Source of the DNA: Humulus lupulus
Taxonomy: Eukaryota > Streptophyta > Magnoliopsida > Rosales > Cannabaceae
Direction of reading: 5' to 3'
Assembly: GCF_963169125.1 (NCBI RefSeq)
Contig: NC_084800.1
Location: 149,788,397-149,852,396, forward strand
Length of the DNA: 64,000 nt
Under the pieces are notes generated by a model that was not told the DNA's origin, searched no databases, and saw nothing but the letters and a program-made list of their open reading frames with translations. The position numbers and the translations under genes were made by a program. Shown piece by piece: positions 11,036 through 21,474 of this stretch. Within the stretch, counting starts at the first letter, position 1; each line of letters begins with the position of its first letter.

Positions 11036-13975
11036 ATGGCGAAAGCAGGGAAGAAAGCTGCTCAAACCGCCGCCGCTGCACCGTCGAATCCGCCACCTCC
11101 TCCTCCCCCTGCAAGCATGGCGGAAGATGAGCCGCAGCTAGATTTTGAAGAGGAGGAAATGGACGATGCGACTTTGAGGAGCACCTTTGGCACGTTGCAG
11201 GAAGAGTTGGCTAGTCTGAGAGCCAATCAAGAAACTGCCGCAGAAGCTATGGCAAGGCAGCAGCAGGAACTTGATCGTCAGTGGGCGGAGTTAAGCGAGA
11301 GATAAGCGGAGGTGGATCGCCGCCAGATCGAGGCCATGGCAGCCCTTGAAGCGGCCTTGCTGTTGGCCAGAAATCAGGCCGCGCCTGCCTCGCAGCCTAA
11401 TCAACCTGAAAATGGGCCACCCCAGGGAGGTCCCAATCCTAGCCCACTGGTCCATCCTTCAAGTCCGCAAAGGCCTGAACAGCCCCAGATGCCTCATGAC
11501 GATGTTCCACTGGACCCCGAGGCAGATCCTCCATCCCACGCTGCTCGAGGTAATCCCCCGCAGCAAAGGCAGAATAGGGCCGAGCTACAGCCTCGTAGTC
11601 CTAGACGCCGCGAGAATGATGGGCCACACCAAGCGAACAGGGGTCACTACCCTCCTGGTAACAGGAGAGACTCAGAGTTAGGCTCTGCGGTCCGTGGATC
11701 CCAACGGCATGATAATGCACGGGGACATCGCGACTAGCGCAGGCCACCCTCTAACGCTCGGGATGTTTCTGCCAGAGACGGGAATAGAGGGAACAACCAG
11801 TCTTACCACAGCCAGTCAAAGTTCAAAGATGGCCACGGCTACAACAAGGCTGACTCAGGCAAGGACAATGCTGATGGGAGGAACGGAAATAGAGGTAAAA
11901 GCAGGAGCCAAATACCTCAAGATGATCAACCAAATAGACAAGATGCTGGGGGGCAACCCAGGCAAAACAATGTCTTCAACCGGCTCGGAGGTAGCGAGCA
12001 ACGGAGAAGAGAGGAAGATCTAAGAGACATACTCAATGATCGTCGAGAGAAGCATGGTGAGAACATCCCCCCAGCAGCTGAGACCATAGCTATTCCTACT
12101 GCGTTGCAAGCCCAGATAGACGCACTAAATCAGGCTGTACAACAGCTGGTCGGAGGAAGGACCTCTTACATCGACCACGATAGAAGAAAAGGCACTCCAT
12201 TTATCCACAGAATAGCCAACGCAGAGACTCCCGGCAAGTTCAAGATGCCTACGCTCCCAAACTTTGATGGATACGGGGATCCCGTCTCGCATGTGAATAA
12301 GTTTGAAATCCAGATTGACATTCAGAAAGTGTCCGAAGACGCTCGGTGCAGGATCTTTCCTGCAACACTTTCTGAAGCCGCGCAGGAATGGTTCTTTAAG
12401 TTCCCACCTGCAAGCATAGTTTCCTGGGAAATGTTCGTAAGGGAGTTCTACGGACAGTTCTACGCAGGTCGTGTCCACCCGACCGAAGCAAACCAACTGG
12501 TTGAGATCCGCCAGCAAGATGGAGAATCACTAAAAGATTACATCCAACGCTTTATGCGAGCGGCAGCCGGAGCAAAGACAGTCGGGGACGAAGGAAAAAT
12601 GATGGCTATAACCGCGGGAGTGAAGCGCCGTTCGCCCCTATGGAAAAGTCTTCGTAAGGATGGGGTTAGAACCACCCAGGAGTTCTTAGACCGAGCTGAT
12701 CGGTATATCAAGCTCGAAGAAGCCATTGCCGATGATGGAAAACCCTCGAACAAGGGTAAGAAGGCTGCCGAACCCGCCAAAGCCGCCAATGGCACCAAAC
12801 CAAATGGCAACGGCAAGGGCAACGGAAACGGCAACGGTAATGGCAAGAATGGTGGGAAGCGGCCACACAATGAGCCTTCCACCTCCGACAATAAACGATC
12901 CAAGGGTAATCGTTATGAACCTAGGTTCACTAACTACACTGCCCTCGTTGAGTCTCGAGGAGAGGTTTACCAGGCCACAAGCTCTAGTGTGCCCTACAAG
13001 AAACCTGGGCCCATTCGAAAAGACATTTCAAAAAGAGACACTACCAAATTCTGTCGTTACCATAACGACTACGGACATGACACTAATGAATGCAACCAGC
13101 TAAAAGATGAAATTGAGTTCCTCATTAGACAAGGACACTTGAGAAGGTACATACGGGCCTCGGGAACTTCCCAACGAGAAGCTCCAGGTGGCAACGAGCA
13201 GACGTCCACACGCCAACGCTCGCCACCATTACAGCCTGCCCCCGTAGCCGGAACACTCTTAACCATCTGTGGAGGCCCGCACCTCGCAGGAAATAGCGGA
13301 AAGGCTAGAGAACGATATGCTCGAACTCTACGCCACGACCAAGACATCGAGATGATGACTGTGGAGGACCGAGCGCCGAAAAAGGCCCGCTCAGAGGAAT
13401 GCGGGATAACCTTCTCTGAGGGCGATGCCCAACACGTCCGGTTCCCACATTCCGATCCGCTGGTCGTGTATATCCAAATGGCCAATATGATGGTAAAAAG
13501 AGTACTGGTCGATACAGGAAGTTCAGTGAACATCCTGTATAAATCAACGCTGGAACGCATGAAGCTGTCCGTGAAAGACTTGGAGCCCTGCAATCAAACC
13601 ATATACGACTTCTCTGGAGAAGGACTCGCACCAGCCGGAATGATCAAACTCCCAGTGACAACGGGTACAGCGCCTGCCTCAAGGACATTACTCGCCACTT
13701 TTGTAGTGGTCGATTGTCCTTCAGCGTATAACGCCGTTATTGGAAGACCCATACTGGTTGAACTGAGGGCCATCATCTCCATGTGGCATCTAGCCATGAA
13801 ATTCCCAACGGACGCAGGGGTAGGATGCGCTTTGGGAAACCAAAGGGAAGCCAGGGAGTGCTATAACGCCTCGATCACAAAGGCAAAAAGTGGAGCATCG
13901 AGGAGCGCTACCCCAGAACGATTGCAGATGACGGAAAGCAGACAAACCCAATCAGGTGGAAAAGTCACTAAATAG
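11036..13975 (+). pseudogene. gag: T2 gag and protease (one frame, three stops)
   Basis: ATG at 11036 (MAKAGKKAAQ) opens a frame that never shifts but holds TAA at 11303-11305, TAG at 11735-11737 and TAG at 13973-13975. Order: Pro-rich and coiled N-terminus, charged Asn/Arg/Gly-rich linker, capsid region (FDGYGDPVSHVNKF, FRKFP-like AQEWFFKFPP, LVEIRQQDGESLKDYIQRF), a Lys/Gly/Asn-rich basic stretch, a knuckle C-x2-H-x4-H-x4-C (CRYHNDYGHDTNEC), then aspartic protease with VDTGSSVNILY (Asp codon at 13511) and NAVIGRPIL. From 12104 to 13972 it is uninterrupted. The first two stops lie in the N-terminal linker. Confidence 0.9.
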
Positions 13976-15361
13976 GGTGTTGCCCAAAGTGAGGATATAG
14001 ATTTGGATCCTCGCTTTGGGGATTTTGAAGAAAATGTTGGACCCGTCTAGGACCTGGAGGAAGTCCAGCTCGATGAAAAAGACCCGACCCGAATCGTAAG
14101 GGTTGGGAAGAATTTAGAACCTACCGCAAAGCAGGCGCTGGTGGAATTCTTGCAAGAGAACCAGGAAGTTTTCGCCTGGTCACATAAAGACATGGTCGGA
14201 ATAGATCCTGCAGTGATCAGCCATGTCCTGAACATAAACAAAACCTTTCCACCGGTGCAACAGAAAAGAAGGCTGCTCGATAAAGACAGATCAAGAGCCT
14301 TGAAAGAAGAAGTCGAAAGACTTAAAGAAAATGGGTTCATCAGGATGGCGTTTTATCCATCATGGGTCTCCAATCCGGTGCTGGTCCCCAAGCCTAACGG
14401 CAAATGGCGGACCTGTGTGGATTTTACAGACCTCAATAAAGCCTGCCCAAAAGACTGCTTCCCACTCCCGAGGATCGACCAGCTAGTCGATGCAACTGCT
14501 GGGCATGAGATCCTTTCGTTCATGGATGCGTATTCAGGCTACAATCAGATCAGCATGCATCCCCCTGATGAGGATCATACCAGCTTTCGGACCGATACGG
14601 GCTTATATTGTTACAAGGTAATGCTTTTTGGACTAAAAAACGCAGGTGCGACTTACCAACGACTAGTCAACCACATGTTCAAGGAGCTGATCGGAGTAAG
14701 CATGGAGGTATATGTGGATGACATGCTGGTAAAGTCCAAGAAGGCTGAAGGACATGTGAGGGATTTGCGAAGGTGCTTTGATGTGTTAAACAAGTACCAT
14801 ATGAAGTTGAATCCCCTCAAATGTTCCTTTGGAGTCGGGTCAGGAAAGTTTTTAGGGTTTATAGTGAATTCAAGGGGCATCGAGGCCAACCCCAACAAGA
14901 TAAAAGCCCTGATCGATATGAAGTCGCCAGAAAAGATCAAGGATGTCCAAAGCCTGACCGGAAGGATAGCTGCCCTTAGTAGATTCATCTCAAAATCAAC
15001 TGACAAATGCGTTCCATTCTTCAATCTACTTAGGGGGAATAAGAAGTTTGAATGGACGGAAGACTGCGAGCAAGCATTCCAGACAATAAAGGCTCATATG
15101 TCGCAACCTCCCATCCTATCAAAGCCAATCGAAGGAGAGACTTTGTATATTTATCTGGCGATTACCGAAGTTGCTGCTAGTGCGGTACTGATACGGGAAG
15201 AAGAAGGCGTGCAGAAAGCTGTTTACTACGTCAGCAAAAGGCTTATCGGTGCAGAATTAAAATATCCACCGATCAAAAGATTAGCATATTGCCTAATTCT
15301 AGCCTCCCGAAAGTTGCGACCGTACTTCCAAGCCCATCCTATCTCAGTTCTGACCGACTAG
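13976..15361 (+). pseudogene. pol: T2 reverse transcriptase and first RNase H
   Basis: Same frame as gag. After a TAG at 14048-14050 the frame is open from 14141: FAWSHKDMVGID, VPKPNGKWRTCVDFTDLNK, MDAYSGYNQI and catalytic YVDDML at 14711. The connection and RNase H follow (DVQSLTGRIAALSRFI; VYYVSKRLIGAELKYPPIK). This first RNase H lacks a clear aspartate at the usual first catalytic site (it reads LYIYLAITEVAAS), as is usual for Tat elements that carry a second RNase H. It ends with TAG at 15359-15361, in TD-stop-PLRQVL; relatives outside this window usually have glutamine there. Confidence 0.92.
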
Positions 15362-16417
15362 CCCCTTCGGCAAGTCCTCCAAAAACCTAAAGCGGCTGGA
15401 CGACTGTTAAAATGGGCGGTCGAATTGGGACAGTTCAACGTAACTTATTCACCGCGAGCAGCAATAAAAGGGCAAGCCTTAGCCGATTTTATTGCGGAGT
15501 TCACCGAACTCCCCAGCAACGAGCTGTGCAAACAGCTTGAGGCGCCCATGCCTCTAGACAAGACTCCTTCGTGGAAAATATTCACAGATGGATCATCTAA
15601 TGAATCTCACGCTGGAGCGGGAGTGATATTGATAACGCCCGATGGGCATCGATTTCACTGCGCAATCAGGTTTGACTTCGCAGCGTCAAACAATGAAGCG
15701 GAATACGAAGCACTCCTCGCTGGACTGAGAATGGCCAGGGAAATGAATATAAAAGCGCTCGATATTTACAGCGACTCCCAGCTGGTCGTGAATCAAGTCC
15801 TGGGAGAATATCAAGCGCGAGGGTTAAAAATGATGGCCTACCTTAACAAAACAAAAGATTTGCTAGCGCAGTTTACAAAATACACCCTCCAGCAGATTCC
15901 GCGAGACCAAAATTCGAATGCAGACGCCTTGGCCAAACTTGCAAGTGCTAAAGATGCTGACACCTTGAACATAGTCCCAGTAGAGAGATTAAGTGAACCA
16001 AGCATTGATGTGGCCGAAGCCAGCATGGAAATTCGAATAGAAGGTACATGGATGGCGCCTTACCTGGAGTATCTGACAAATGGGACATTGCCAGTAGATA
16101 GAAACAAGGCCAGAACTCTGCAAAGACAAGCTGCTAGGTACATACTGCTCGACGGTGTTATGTACCGAAGAGGATACTCAATGCCACTGCTCAGGTGTAT
16201 CACGTCAGAAAAAGCTAAGGAACTCATGAAAGAAGTACATGAAGGCTTCTGCGGAGATCACGCTAGGGGGCAGAGTTTGGCGAAAAAAATTCTCCGACAG
16301 GGCTATTTTTGGCCAACGATGAACAAGGATTCAATGGAGTACGTACGAAGGTGTGACAAGTGTCAGAGGTTCTCCAAAATCCCACGAGCAGCTCCAAACG
16401 AGCTAAAGCAGATGTAG
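15362..16417 (+). pseudogene. pol: T2 second (archaeal-type) RNase H and integrase zinc end
   Basis: Frame continues unbroken after the TAG at 15359. The second RNase H has all four acidic positions in view: IFTDGSSN, NNEAEYEALLAGL, IYSDSQLVVNQV and NSNADALAKLA. This domain, separate from the RNase H attached to RT, defines the Tat lineage. The integrase HHCC zinc domain follows (EVHEGFCGDHARGQ … RRCDKCQRF). TAG at 16415-16417 stops the frame before SPWPFAIWGID. Confidence 0.92.
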
Positions 16418-17284
16418 AGCCCGTGGCCTTTCGCAATATGGGGAATAGACTTAATTGGATCCCTGCCAACAAGAAAAGGAGGAGTAAAGTACGCAGTTGT
16501 GGCAATTGATTACTTCACAAAATGGGTCGAAGCTGAACCACTCGCAACCATAACGACCAAGAAAGTTCTCGACTTTGTCATCAAGAACATTGTGTGCCGC
16601 TACGGTCTGCCCAGAAAGATAGTTTCAGACAACGGGACCCAATTTGACAGCGACCTATTCATCGATTTCTGCGGAAGGCATGGGATAATTAAGAGCTTTT
16701 CTTCAGTCGCACACCCCCAAGCGAATGGGCAAGTCGAAGCTGTAAACAAAACCCTCAAGGACACCCTGAAGAAAAGACTTGAAGAAGCGAAAGGAGCATG
16801 GCCAGAACAACTACCTGAAGTCCTCTGGTCGTATAGAACATCTCATCGAACAGCCACAGGACGTACCCCATTTTCCTTAGCTTATGGGTATGAGGCCATG
16901 TTACCCGTCGAGATAAATCCCCCCTCACATCGGCGTTTAACGTACGATCAAGAGCAAAACAGCCAGCTAATGCTGGAGTCCTTAGACTCAATTGATGAGA
17001 TACGAGAAAAATCTCAACTCCGAGTTGCTGCTTATCAACAAAAAGTCGCCTGGTACTTTAACTCCAAAGTTAAAGAAAGAAGATTCAACGTCGGAGACTT
17101 GGTGTTACGACGAGTTTTCTTGAATACCCGCGACCCCACTGCTGGCGTGCTCGGACCTAACTGGGAAGGACCTTACCAGATTGAAGAAGTCCTTCACCCA
17201 GGCACCTACAAACTTGCACGCTTAAACGGAGATCTCGTTCCACGTTACTGGAATGGAGAACACCTGCGCAAGTATTATCAATAA
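16418..17284 (+). pseudogene. pol: T2 integrase core and C-terminal domain
   Basis: Catalytic core with D at 16508 (VAIDYFTKWVEA), D at 16628 (VSDNGTQF) and E at 16736 (GQVEAVNK); the last two are 35 residues apart, the standard D,D(35)E. The C-terminal domain includes VGDLVLRRVF and LGPNWEGPYQIEEV and ends HLRKYYQ-stop at 17282-17284. There is no chromodomain, as expected for Tat. The core itself is free of stops; only the TAG at 16415 separates it from the zinc domain. Confidence 0.93.
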
Positions 17285-17981
17285 ACAACCCTTCTTAAAG
17301 GACTGGCTTGTTCAAATTTTTCTATTAATTTTTACAAGTTTTGCAAAGAGAGTTATCCACGGTGTATGGCTAACTGCTCGTATATGTAAGATTCTGTTTC
17401 AGAATCATTCGTAAAGACATGATTAGTCCATTTTTAATACGAAATTATAAGGGACTGTGCTCAGCCAGTCGTTCTTGCCAACCTTTGTGAATTTACATTT
17501 ACAAGTATTTGTTCATTACGTGTGTTGTTTTGCTGTATTACAAGTATCATTTTTCCGCACGAACAGGAATGTTCAGACAGGCCATGGTCAAGGCAAGTGA
17601 CCAAGGACCTAAAGCTCCTCGATCACTTGGGGGGCATATAAGGCACATCGATAGCAAAGCATACTCTCAAGGTATGTAAACACATGAACAAAATGAGTGA
17701 AAGCATGCTTCAAGTACTTAGAGTATTTTTTCAAAATATATGTTTTGATAAATCATGACAAAGTACTATGCTAAGTTCGGTCATACGGACAAACGTTATA
17801 ATAAGTAAAAATATTATAACACTAAGAGTTAAGCCTTTACACCGCAAGCATTGCTGCTTGAATGTAATTGTTCAAATAAAAAGATTTACTGCCTGTGCAG
17901 CAAAGTTTAAAAAGAAACTATTGTTTTTACATTGCGACTCATGGGTCGCATGTTCAAAAAGAAAGAAAGACAGTTAAATAA
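17285..17981 (+). other. T2 spacer after pol
   Basis: About 700 bp without a coding signal on either strand. It contains the inverted repeat and G-run at 17594-17638 (separate entry) and otherwise A/T-rich sequence; it is also the 3' flank of the antisense gene. Short ORFs here have no recognisable content. Confidence 0.6.
17594..17638 (+). promoter_or_regulatory. Inverted repeat plus internal polypurine-like G-run, T2
   Basis: CAAGTGA (17594-17600) pairs with TCACTTG (17623-17629), and the second arm runs straight into TTGGGGGGCATA. The 18 bases 17621-17638 are identical to 40106-40123 in T3, where the stem is also kept. The core TTGGGGGGCA is also in the true polypurine tract at 21463-21474. 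Role unknown: internal plus-strand primer, ancestral tract left behind when the antisense gene was gained, or RNA structure. Confidence 0.6.
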
Positions 17982-18593
17982 TTAAGAGGCATGGGGGGCA
18001 GGAGGATCCTGGGCAACAACCTGGTCAGTCTCTTCCTCAATGGTTTCTTCATCCAAACCAACGACGCTTGGGGTTGCAGGAATCGCGGCTCTTGCCTCCT
18101 CTTCAGCCAGTTGAGCAGCGCACCGAGCCAACTCCTCAACTCTGACTTCCTCTGAAAGGTAGCTAAAGTCAGCACCCTGATTGTGTTTCCAGAAGTTATA
18201 GAAACATCGGAGTGTCGTCCTCTTGTACTTTTCCAGATTCTTAGAGTTGTCAAGCTCCGACTGCTGCACCTTGCCCTCGAGAGTGGCAATAGTCTCGTCC
18301 TTAGACTTGACTACCCCCTCCAGATGCTTGATTTCGCGGAGATGAGTTTTGTTGTACGACCGGTACTCTTCCCTCAGCTTAACCGCTGCATCTTTTGCAG
18401 CTTCAGCCGCGGACAGTTTGGTCACCGCTGCATCCCTCTCTCGGACCACCGCCTCCAACTCCTTAGCATGTTTGGCCTCAGCAGCTGAAAGCTCCTCAGC
18501 CGCCTTCACCTGATGTTTCTCGAGAACTTTAGCCTCAATCTGCTCAAAGTAGGCCTGGGCTCGGGTGCGAGCAGTAATGGCAGAAAGTAAGGC
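17982..18593 (-). CDS. Antisense gene, coding exon 4 (coiled coil)
   Basis: After acceptor GTTTACAG it reads ALLSAITARTRAQAYFEQIE and a long Ala/Glu/Lys/Arg heptad region (VKAAEELSAAEAKHAKELE), then a compact motif TLRCFYNFWKHNQGADFSYL, an Ala/Glu helix and an acidic tail ending PAPHAS-stop. Likely an oligomerising tail. A decayed counterpart sits in T3 near 41580-42033. Confidence 0.72.
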   Translation of the reverse strand, partial: ALLSAITARTRAQAYFEQIEAKVLEKHQVKAAEELSAAEAKHAKELEAVVRERDAAVTKLSAAEAAKDAAVKLREEYRSYNKTHLREIKHLEGVVKSKDETIATLEGKVQQSELDNSKNLEKYKRTTLRCFYNFWKHNQGADFSYLSEEVRVEELARCAAQLAEEEARAAIPATPSVVGLDEETIEEETDQVVAQDPPAPHAS

Positions 18594-20633
18594 CTGTAAA
18601 CGAAAGAAAAAGAAGTCAAGACTTATCGCGAGGGCTGAAAAATAAAAGACTCAAGGAATAAAAGAAATACTTACGCTGAAGATCTCGTTCAGAGTCCTGT
18701 TCAGGATCTGATTGACTGGTAGCTCTTCAGCTTGGATCATGGCGGCACCAACACGCTCACCTTTGCCTATGCGTTCAATTCGATCCTTAGCGGATCGAAT
18801 GGTACGGCTCACGAGCCTGGCCTCATGAGCCTCTTCGCGAGAAAGATGTTCCCTAGCAGGCACAGGTGGGGGGTTGGACCGAGCAGGGGTGTTTTGCTGT
18901 TCAGAAGGAGCTGGAGGAGGGGTAGGAGTTCGCCCAGTTGGCGCAGGACTTTGCCCAGTTGGTGTGCCCTGAGGAAGGTCTTCTGGTTGACTCTTCTTGG
19001 CTGAAGGGCCTTGACTGGTTTCACCAGTTCGTTTCTTTGACCTCCGTTGAAGTTGAGGGACTTCCTCTTCCTCTTCGGTCTGGTACATGTCAAAGATATT
19101 GGGAGTCGACATATCTGCATGAAAATAAACACAAGAGGTTAGTAAGGGAAGAAAAAGGTGAAAGTAAGTAATACAACAGAAAGAAGATAATAAAGTGAAT
19201 ACCCGAGCTACAACTACTGGTCGCTATACTATTGACTCTATTAATCATATACTCATTTTCTGGCATGAAGAAGTTTGGCCCTAGATTTGGAGCATATGTA
19301 AAGTTGCCATCCCCGTCAAACATGTGACAGGGGATTGGCAGACCATTTAAAAGCGAAATAACGTTACCGTTGTCATCAGAAGACTCTTCCAAGTCAACAA
19401 CTGGTTCTGGGGCCTTTTCTTTCCCCTTGCCTTGGGGAGCAGAAGGCCTTTCTGCAGAAGGGCTGCCCGTGGGTTCCCTGATCGTAACTCCTGTTGGCCT
19501 CCTCCTTGGAGAGGGCACAGGAAGTTGCTGCTCGGGAACCCCCCCGGCAGTGGGTTCGTCCGTTTCGGACCCTCTATTGTCATGGCGAGGAGCCAGAAGG
19601 CCAGACGACCTCAAATTCTTTTCTAGTGTCAAGGTCTTGACACATTTGGTTGCGGCAGACATCTTGGCCAGAGTGTCAGACCTTGACACCATGTCTGGTG
19701 TTGGGGTCGGGCGCAACCAGGGGCCTGAAAAGCAGATCGAGTTTGAGAAATGACGAAAGGAAATACTATAAGATAAAGTATCGACCAAGGCAAAGACAAA
19801 TTTGTACCTCCTCTCGCAAAATCCAAGTTGTCACTGGATATATCCGGAGTAAAGAAGTACTCCTTGTTGTAATGTCCCACGTTTGATATGTGGGTGGTGC
19901 CACTCAAAAACGTCCAGCCAGTTTCCTAATGGCAGAAGTGAAAAAAGCCCGTCCCGTTGTGTTGGGGATTGGACTTGAGGTCAAAGAGGTAGTTAACCTC
20001 ATGAGGTAAAGGTTCTGGCCATTTGTTAAGTTTGTACAGGATATAGAGCGCAGCCAACATCCTATATCCGTTAGGGGTTATTTGAAAGGGAGCGACGCCG
20101 AAATAATTGGCCACCCCCACAAAGAAAGGATGAAGAGGGAGATAAGCCCCCGCTTCAATGTGATACCGGGACCAGGTGCTGTTTGCTCCTCCTAGACGGT
20201 TAGCCCTCTGCTCCGCAGTAGGACGTGTAATGGTTACCCCCGTTAGGGGGTACTTTCTGAAGCAGTTCGCGACCATCCGAAGGGTCATCGAACTGGCTGG
20301 AGGAGTGTACCACTCGACATCGGGCGGATTGCGATGACGAGGACGAGCCCTAGTTTGGATATTGGGGTCAGGAACAAGATTCTCTCGACCACTGGTCGAG
20401 GGAGCCCCCGCCTGCGAATCAGGCTGGGCAGATGAAGAAGGGTTACTTTCAGATTCGGGCCTTTTCTTGCCAGAAGATTTTGAACGGGCCATTGAAGGAG
20501 AAGGGTGCGGTCTGGATGAGGCTCGTGAGAAAGGTATCTGGTGGATGAGATCGGCTGGTTGTTCTTCTCCCTCGAGCAGTTGGGCGAGGAGGTCGTCGTC
20601 GATGGGTCTCTCACCTCCCCACAAATCTGGCAT
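17982..20633 (-). CDS. Antisense four-exon gene in T2 (Transposase_28-like plus coiled coil)
   Basis: Spliced gene model on the strand opposite to gag-pol. Coding exons: 20633-19808, 19724-19203, 19114-18675, 18593-17982 (826+522+440+612 = 2400 nt). Introns have GT…AG ends: donors AG|GTACAA, CGG|GTATT and AGC|GTAAGT; acceptors CTTTTCAG, TTCATGCAG and GTTTACAG. Phases fit at every junction. One TAG (19926-19928) interrupts exon 1, otherwise about 799 codons. Exon 1 resembles the domain catalogued as 'putative gypsy type transposon' (Transposase_28, from memory); exon 4 is coiled coil. Extra antisense ORFs between pol and the 3' LTR are known in Tat elements; function is unknown. Frame integrity over four exons against six stops in gag-pol is notable. 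Expression is not shown by the sequence. Confidence 0.75.
18675..19114 (-). CDS. Antisense gene, coding exon 3
   Basis: MSTPNIFDMYQTEEEEE start region, a basic KKRTGE patch (possible nuclear signal), a Pro/Thr-rich stretch, then a charged helix (EEAHEARLVSRTIRSAKDR). It ends NEIFS at donor AGC|GTAAGT. Confidence 0.7.
19203..19724 (-). CDS. Antisense gene, coding exon 2
   Basis: Begins GPWLRPTPTPDMVSRSD after acceptor CTTTTCAG and ends before GTATTC. Low-complexity Pro/Ser/Glu-rich linker with PSAPQGKGKEKAPEPVVDLE, typical of the middle of these proteins; likely disordered. It is open throughout. Confidence 0.7.
19808..20633 (-). CDS. Antisense gene, coding exon 1
   Basis: Start ATG at 20633 (MPDLWGGERP), six bases after an acceptor (TTCTGTTTGCAG). 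An acidic and then Ser/Pro/Arg-rich N-terminus leads into the conserved part: PPDVEWYTPP, YPLTGVTITRP, YHIEAGAYLPLHPFFVG, APFQITPNGYRMLAALYILY. The pattern 'leaf-like LPLHPFF … P.QI.PNG.R.L' is what marks Transposase_28-type proteins. TAG at 19926-19928 falls between HFCH and ETGWTFL; the frame beyond it stays open to the donor. Confidence 0.75.
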
Positions 20634-21063
20634 CAAAATCTGCAAACAGAAGAATGGGGAGGCAAGGTCAGAGGAATCTAGGAGATTCTTAAAGTAGCGC
20701 TGGTCGAGTATAAAAGCTAAGCATTTATATAACAGCATTCTAACTAAGTCTCTCTGTGCAAACAGTTTAAAAAACGGACCAAAAGGGTGAAAGTGAAAAG
20801 TTTTCTTGAAAAGCTTTTTCGACTCCCCTTACAACGGGAAAAAATTATTTCCAACTGGTTTAAAAAATCGAAATGCTACTTCGATCCTGCGTCCTAAAAA
20901 GCACTAATCCTGGGTTTTAAACCTACTCAAAAGCCTACTTTGCCTACAAAAACATCTTATCTACAGGCGTTCAAAAAATCAGAAACCAAGAGATTCAAAC
21001 AGTACACCATTTAAGAGCATGCACCACGAAAGGTTAGAAGCATGGAGTTTCAGAGTAACTTAC

Positions 21064-21205
21064 CAAGGAAAGTGGTCGTGAAGATGGAAGTGAGAGTTTC
21101 GGGAGTCAATAAGCCCACCGTCTGATCCTACAGCACAAAGGAAGGTTCGCCGGAGAGAGTAAAGCTCTGGTTTTTAGGATTTTTCGACAAAGAGATGACG
21201 TGCGT
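21064..21205 (-). other. Putative 5' untranslated exon of the antisense gene
   Basis: Between the TATA box at 21234-21243 and a strong donor TTG|GTAAGT (donor GT at 21063-21062). No ATG occurs in this stretch on the minus strand, so it would pass a scanning ribosome to 20633. The intron would run 21063-20640. The transcript start near 21205 is inferred from the TATA distance only. T3 keeps the same donor context (TTGGTAAGTG near 43480-43488). Confidence 0.45.
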
Positions 21206-21233
21206 AAAAAGGAAAGAAGTGCCTCAAGTAACC

Positions 21234-21243
21234 TTATATAAGT
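21234..21243 (-). promoter_or_regulatory. Putative TATA box of the antisense gene
   Basis: CTTATATAAG, a palindrome that gives TATATAAG on the minus strand, about 30 bp before the proposed untranslated exon. No other TATA motif between exon 1 and the LTR looked as good to me. Confidence 0.4.
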
Positions 21244-21459
21244 TTCTCTTTGGTATTCAAAAGGCGTGATCATTAGTTTTCCATTTTCGAAGTATGGGGA
21301 AGCGTAATGGCCGTCATAATTGTTTCTGGGAAACCGAAAAGCCTTGATTAGACAGGAGTGGTTTTCTTTTTTCAAGAACGCACGAAGGGCTCTGACACGT
21401 CAGGAGGGGTTACCGAAGGGTCGTTAGCTCAAAGTTTATTTACTGTTCGTAGTAAATAA

Positions 21460-21474
21460 ACTTTGGGGGGCAAA
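21460..21474 (+). other. T2 polypurine tract
   Basis: ACTTTGGGGGGCAAA directly before the 3' LTR. A preceding short inverted repeat (AAAGTTTATTTACT … AGTAAATAAACTTT) surrounds it at 21431-21464. Confidence 0.85.

Noticed and set aside
13069..13631. Minus-strand ORFs opposite T2 gag/protease (174 and 108 codons)
   Set aside because: They are shadows of a strongly coding plus strand, with no domain and no splice or promoter context.
17982..20738. Antisense unit as an envelope-like gene
   Set aside because: No signal peptide, no membrane segment, antisense orientation, and a coiled-coil rather than a glycoprotein layout.
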